Of a DNA stretch of 64,000 nt, positions 61,178-64,000 are shown piece by piece (positions within the stretch are counted from its first letter, which is position 1; each line of letters begins with the position of its first letter). The notes below the pieces were generated by a model. The model saw only the letters and a list, made by a program, of their open reading frames with translations. It made no database searches and was not told the origin of the DNA. This DNA comes from Runella slithyformis DSM 19594 (GTDB lineage: Bacteria; Bacteroidota; Bacteroidia; Cytophagales; Spirosomataceae). The stretch is taken from the NCBI RefSeq assembly GCF_000218895.1, contig NC_015703.1, forward strand, positions 1,115,501 through 1,179,500. The letters run 5' to 3'. A program made the translations under genes and the position numbers.

Positions 61178-62692
61178 CTATGCCAAAATCCCCTTTACTA
61201 ATTTCCCGTGTACATCCGTCAGGCGAAAGCGGCGCCCCTGAAATTTATACGTAAGCCGCTCATGATCAACCCCTAACAGGTGCATCAGCGTAGCGTGAAA
61301 ATCATGCACGTGCACAGGGTCTTTGATGATGTTGTAACTGAAGTCGTCGGTTTCGCCGTAGCTGATGCCGGGCTTTACGCCCGCTCCGGCCATCCACATC
61401 GTAAAGCAGCGCGGATGGTGATCGCGGCCGTAATTGTCGGCCGTGAGTTTTCCCTGCGAGTATACCGTCCGTCCGAATTCTCCGCCCCAGATCACCAGCG
61501 TATCGTCCAGCATCCCGCGACGTTTGAGGTCAATGATGAGCGCCGCCGTGGCCTGGTCCACCTGTTTGCATTGATTGGCAATGCCCTTAGGCAAGCCACC
61601 GTGCTGATCCCATCCCTGATGATACAACTGCACAAATTTGACGTCTTTTTCGAGCAGCTTCCGGGCCAAAATACAGTTGGCGGCGTAGGTGCCGGAATCG
61701 CGGCTGTCGGGGCCATAGAGTTGAAATACTTCGTCCGATTCGCCCGAGAGATCCATCACTTCCGGTACGGAGGTCTGCATTCGGTAGGCCATTTCGTACT
61801 GCGCGATGCGGGCGTCCACTTCGGGGTCGCCGTAAGCTTCGTTTTGGAGCTGATTAAGTTTGGTAAGGTAGTCCAGCATTTCCTTGCGGTCGCTGCCGTC
61901 GTAACCTTCGGGGTTGTTGAGAAACAACACCGGGTCTTTGCCCGACCGAAACTGCACGCCCTGATGCCGGGAGGGCAAAAATCCATTACCCCACAAACGC
62001 GCATACAACGGTTGGTCTTTGGGGGCGTTTTTGGAAACCAATACAATGAACGTCGGCAGGTTTTTATTGTCTGAGCCCAGACCATAACTCACCCATGAGC
62101 CAATCGACGGACGGCCCGGGAGTTGATTGCCTGTTTGAAAGAATGTAATGGCGGGGTCATGGTTAATGGCCTCTGAATGAATGGATTTTACCAGGCATAA
62201 GTCATCAACGACCTGTGCTGTATACGGCAGTAATTCACTGATCCACGTCTGACTTTTGCCGTGTTGATTAAATTTATAGATCGAAGGCACTACAGGCAGG
62301 GCACTCTGATTGGCGCTCATCCCCGTAAGCCGTTGCCCTTTCCGCACCGAATCAGGCAGGTTTTGGCCCGCCATTTCGTAGAGTTTGGGTTTATAATCAA
62401 AGGTCTCAAACTGCGATGGGCCGCCGCTCATAAAGAGGTACACTACCCGTTTGGCTTTGGGGGCAATGTGCGGCAGTGCCTTCAGTATTTCTTCTTCAAA
62501 ATTGGTCGAACTTTCCTCCTTTATGCCGGGAGAAGCCCCAAACAAATGCTTCGCACCAAACAGTGAGCCTACCGCCAGCGCGCCTAACCCCAACGAGGTT
62601 TTGGTCAGGAAATGACGCCGGTCGAGGCGTTTGTTCAGCTCCTGAAAATCAGGAGTATGGAGTCTGAATTCGTCGTCGTGATGATGTGACAT
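61178..62692 (-). CDS. DUF1501 domain protein (Tat-type exported)
   Basis: The 504-residue protein has a signal (RRHFLTKTSLGLGALAVGSLFG) with twin-Arg-like RR and matches DUF1501: KRVVYLFMSGGPSQFETFDYKPKL, VQLYHQGWDQHGGLPKGIANQCKQVDQA, LVIWGGEFGRTVYSQGK, GRDHHPRCFTMWMAGAGVKPG, and DFHATLMHLLGVDHERLTY. The domain is alkaline phosphatase/sulfatase-like in fold and usually partners DUF1553/DUF1549 proteins, first seen in Planctomycetes. It lies directly downstream of the DUF1553 gene and is probably in the same operon. Function unknown. Confidence 0.9.
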   Translation of the reverse strand: MSHHHDDEFRLHTPDFQELNKRLDRRHFLTKTSLGLGALAVGSLFGAKHLFGASPGIKEESSTNFEEEILKALPHIAPKAKRVVYLFMSGGPSQFETFDYKPKLYEMAGQNLPDSVRKGQRLTGMSANQSALPVVPSIYKFNQHGKSQTWISELLPYTAQVVDDLCLVKSIHSEAINHDPAITFFQTGNQLPGRPSIGSWVSYGLGSDNKNLPTFIVLVSKNAPKDQPLYARLWGNGFLPSRHQGVQFRSGKDPVLFLNNPEGYDGSDRKEMLDYLTKLNQLQNEAYGDPEVDARIAQYEMAYRMQTSVPEVMDLSGESDEVFQLYGPDSRDSGTYAANCILARKLLEKDVKFVQLYHQGWDQHGGLPKGIANQCKQVDQATAALIIDLKRRGMLDDTLVIWGGEFGRTVYSQGKLTADNYGRDHHPRCFTMWMAGAGVKPGISYGETDDFSYNIIKDPVHVHDFHATLMHLLGVDHERLTYKFQGRRFRLTDVHGKLVKGILA

Positions 62693-62707
62693 GGTGATAT
62701 TTGGTTA

Positions 62708-62785
62708 ACCCCACCCCTGCCCCTCCCCTGTGAGGGAGGGGTATGTTAAACTCCCTTCCCCTAACAGGGGAAGGGCTGGGGATTA
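62708..62785. repeat. G/C-run hairpin repeat between DUF1501 and DUF1553 genes
   Basis: The unit contains ccctcccctgtgagggaggg and cccttcccctaacaggggaa, two hairpins. It overlaps the last codon of the DUF1553 gene. Related G/C-run elements lie inside the oxidase gene at 16874-17099. Confidence 0.6.
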
Positions 62786-64000
62786 TCTCTTTGTTAAACT
62801 TGCATCTGAATTTAAAATCGTGCTCGCTACCACGGCGTTGGCGGCAATGAGCGAAGCATCCAATGTGACATCGACCGTGTATTGCCCGGCCGTAAGCCAT
62901 CCGTTCGTTTTCAACGGATTTGCTTTGAATTTTTGCCGTTGTGCCTGCTGTAAACTCACCAATAGCGCCACTTCTTTGGGCGACGGCCGCCGCCCGGTCA
63001 GCTTTCGATACACCGTTACAATGGCCTGTTTGGCATCGGGCATTTTGGCCATTTGCTCACCCATTACCTTAGCCGTTTCCACAAAGGTTGGGTCATTGAG
63101 CGTCACCAAGGCCTGCAACGGCGTATTGGTCTTCTGACGACGCACCACGCAAAAACTCCGCGAGGTGGCGTCAAACGTGGAAAGCGTGGGATTCGGAACA
63201 GCCCGTTTTGCCAGAATGTACAGGCTTCGCCGATACACGGCATCCCCCGAATCACGCACATAATTGGCGCTGTTGATTTGCCATAAACCTTCCGGCTGAT
63301 AGGGCTTTATGCTTACGCCTCCGATTTTAGGGTTCAATAATCCGCTCGCTGCGAGGGCATTATCCCTAATCATCTCGGCCGTAAGGCGATACGACGGCCC
63401 GTGCGACAGCCAGCGGTTCTCCGGGTCTTTTTCACGGGCTTCTTTCGATACGAATGATTCCTGTCGGTACGCCGCCGACATCACAATGAGCTTGTTTAAG
63501 TTTTTTACATCCCAACCGCTCTCTCTGAACGTCACCGCCAGCCAATCCAAGAGTTCTAAATGACTCGGCAGTTCGCCCTGATTCCCGAAATCTTCGGTGG
63601 TTTTGACCAATCCCGTTCCGAAGAAATTTTGCCACAACCGATTCACTGCCACTCTGGCCGTCAGCGGGTTATCTTCGTGGGTCAGCCATTGCGCCAATCC
63701 ATACCGATTTTTGGAAAACTCCTTCGGAAACGCCAAAATGGATTCGGGCGTATTGGGAAACACTTCTTCGCCCAAGGCATCGTAATTGCCGCGCAAAAGG
63801 ATATGGGCTTTTTTGCGTTTCGGCATTTCCTGCATCACCATCAGCTCTTTGACCTTTTCGGTGGAGTCGGCCAATGCGGAGCGCAATTGCTGCAATTTCT
63901 GCTGCTCCATAAGCGTATTCGGTTCAACCGCCGATAGATAATACTCCTTCAGATCGGCCAATTCGGCCGCCGAAAGTTGGGCTTTTGCTTTGGCCGCAAC
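62783..64000 (-). CDS. DUF1553 domain protein, 5' end beyond window (planctomycete-type cytochrome-like)
   Basis: The frame is open to base 64000, so the gene starts outside. The visible about 405 residues match DUF1553 (PSD1): EEVFPNTPESILAFPKEFSKNRYGLAQWL, TARVAVNRLWQNFFGTGLVKTTEDFGNQGELPSHLELLDWLAV, MSAAYRQ, NRWLSHGPSYRLTAEMIRDNALAASGLL and RSFCVVRRQKTNTPLQALVTLNDPTF. Full-length members begin with a PSCyt (haem) domain and DUF1549, not visible here. The partner is the DUF1501 gene. The C-terminal codons run into a hairpin repeat. Confidence 0.88.
   Translation of the reverse strand, partial: VAAKAKAQLSAAELADLKEYYLSAVEPNTLMEQQKLQQLRSALADSTEKVKELMVMQEMPKRKKAHILLRGNYDALGEEVFPNTPESILAFPKEFSKNRYGLAQWLTHEDNPLTARVAVNRLWQNFFGTGLVKTTEDFGNQGELPSHLELLDWLAVTFRESGWDVKNLNKLIVMSAAYRQESFVSKEAREKDPENRWLSHGPSYRLTAEMIRDNALAASGLLNPKIGGVSIKPYQPEGLWQINSANYVRDSGDAVYRRSLYILAKRAVPNPTLSTFDATSRSFCVVRRQKTNTPLQALVTLNDPTFVETAKVMGEQMAKMPDAKQAIVTVYRKLTGRRPSPKEVALLVSLQQAQRQKFKANPLKTNGWLTAGQYTVDVTLDASLIAANAVVASTILNSDASLTKR

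Overview
The window is chromosomal DNA of a Bacteroidota bacterium, most likely a Cytophagales/Spirosomataceae member such as Runella or a relative. The evidence is a STN-type TonB receptor with FecR and an ECF sigma factor, lipoproteins with Bacteroidota lipoboxes, LytTR and short LuxR-type regulators, DUF1501/DUF1553 proteins, and many short G/C-run or 'gacgaat' interspersed repeats. TAnnTTTG-like -7 boxes also occur. No rRNA, tRNA, CRISPR array or phage was seen. Genus is inference.

Layout. 1-2.5 kb: surface-polysaccharide glycosyltransferases. 2.9-6.4 kb: F1-ATPase alpha (atpA) and gamma (atpG) with a methyltransferase gene between them; atpB/E/F/H are not upstream. 6.36-11.5 kb: a mosaic island, read here as a tandem duplication. 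Both units carry the same left end (atpG 3' end, terminator, glycosyltransferase 3' end) and the same right end (promoter/terminator/palindrome block next to a luxR-type gene), but different cargo. Unit 1 holds an outer-membrane barrel gene split by an IS630-family element. Unit 2 holds a lipoprotein with a toxin-like architecture and an in-frame TGA, a small membrane protein and a glycosyltransferase. Short LuxR-type, LytTR and NarL-type regulators follow (11.5-13.7 kb).

13.7-22.6 kb is mainly housekeeping: an FAD/Fe-S oxidoreductase carrying in-frame repeat insertions, PrmA, an epimerase-like protein, an ECF sigma factor, MurB and an RsmB-type rRNA methyltransferase. 22.6-28.5 kb: a small secreted protein with a non-ATG start, a nuclease/transposase remnant in a REP-like cluster, a SorAB-like sulfite dehydrogenase pair and a PLP aminotransferase whose ends and interior are invaded by repeats. 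28.6-36.3 kb: MarR, then a TetR-TolC-HlyD-RND efflux operon. 36.4-40 kb: MsrB, a DUF433/DUF5615 toxin-antitoxin-like pair, DUF1684 and an esterase.

40.7-46.1 kb is a compact phosphorelay: a six-PAS/GAF histidine kinase, a Rcp1-like receiver, a receiver-PAS-DHp protein with no ATPase domain, and a final receiver. 46.1-52.2 kb: a GntR-type regulator, TcdA, a TatD-like hydrolase, an ElaA-like acetyltransferase, a dicarboxylate symporter, a Uma2 nuclease and an AEC transporter. 52.2-57.1 kb: ECF sigma, FecR and a TonB-dependent receptor, a cell-surface signalling unit. 57.1-60.3 kb: polysaccharide deacetylase, CE1-like esterase and a Tat-exported TIM-barrel isomerase. 60.5-61.1 kb: a second DUF433/DUF5615 pair. 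61.2-64 kb: DUF1501 and DUF1553 genes, the latter running off the window.
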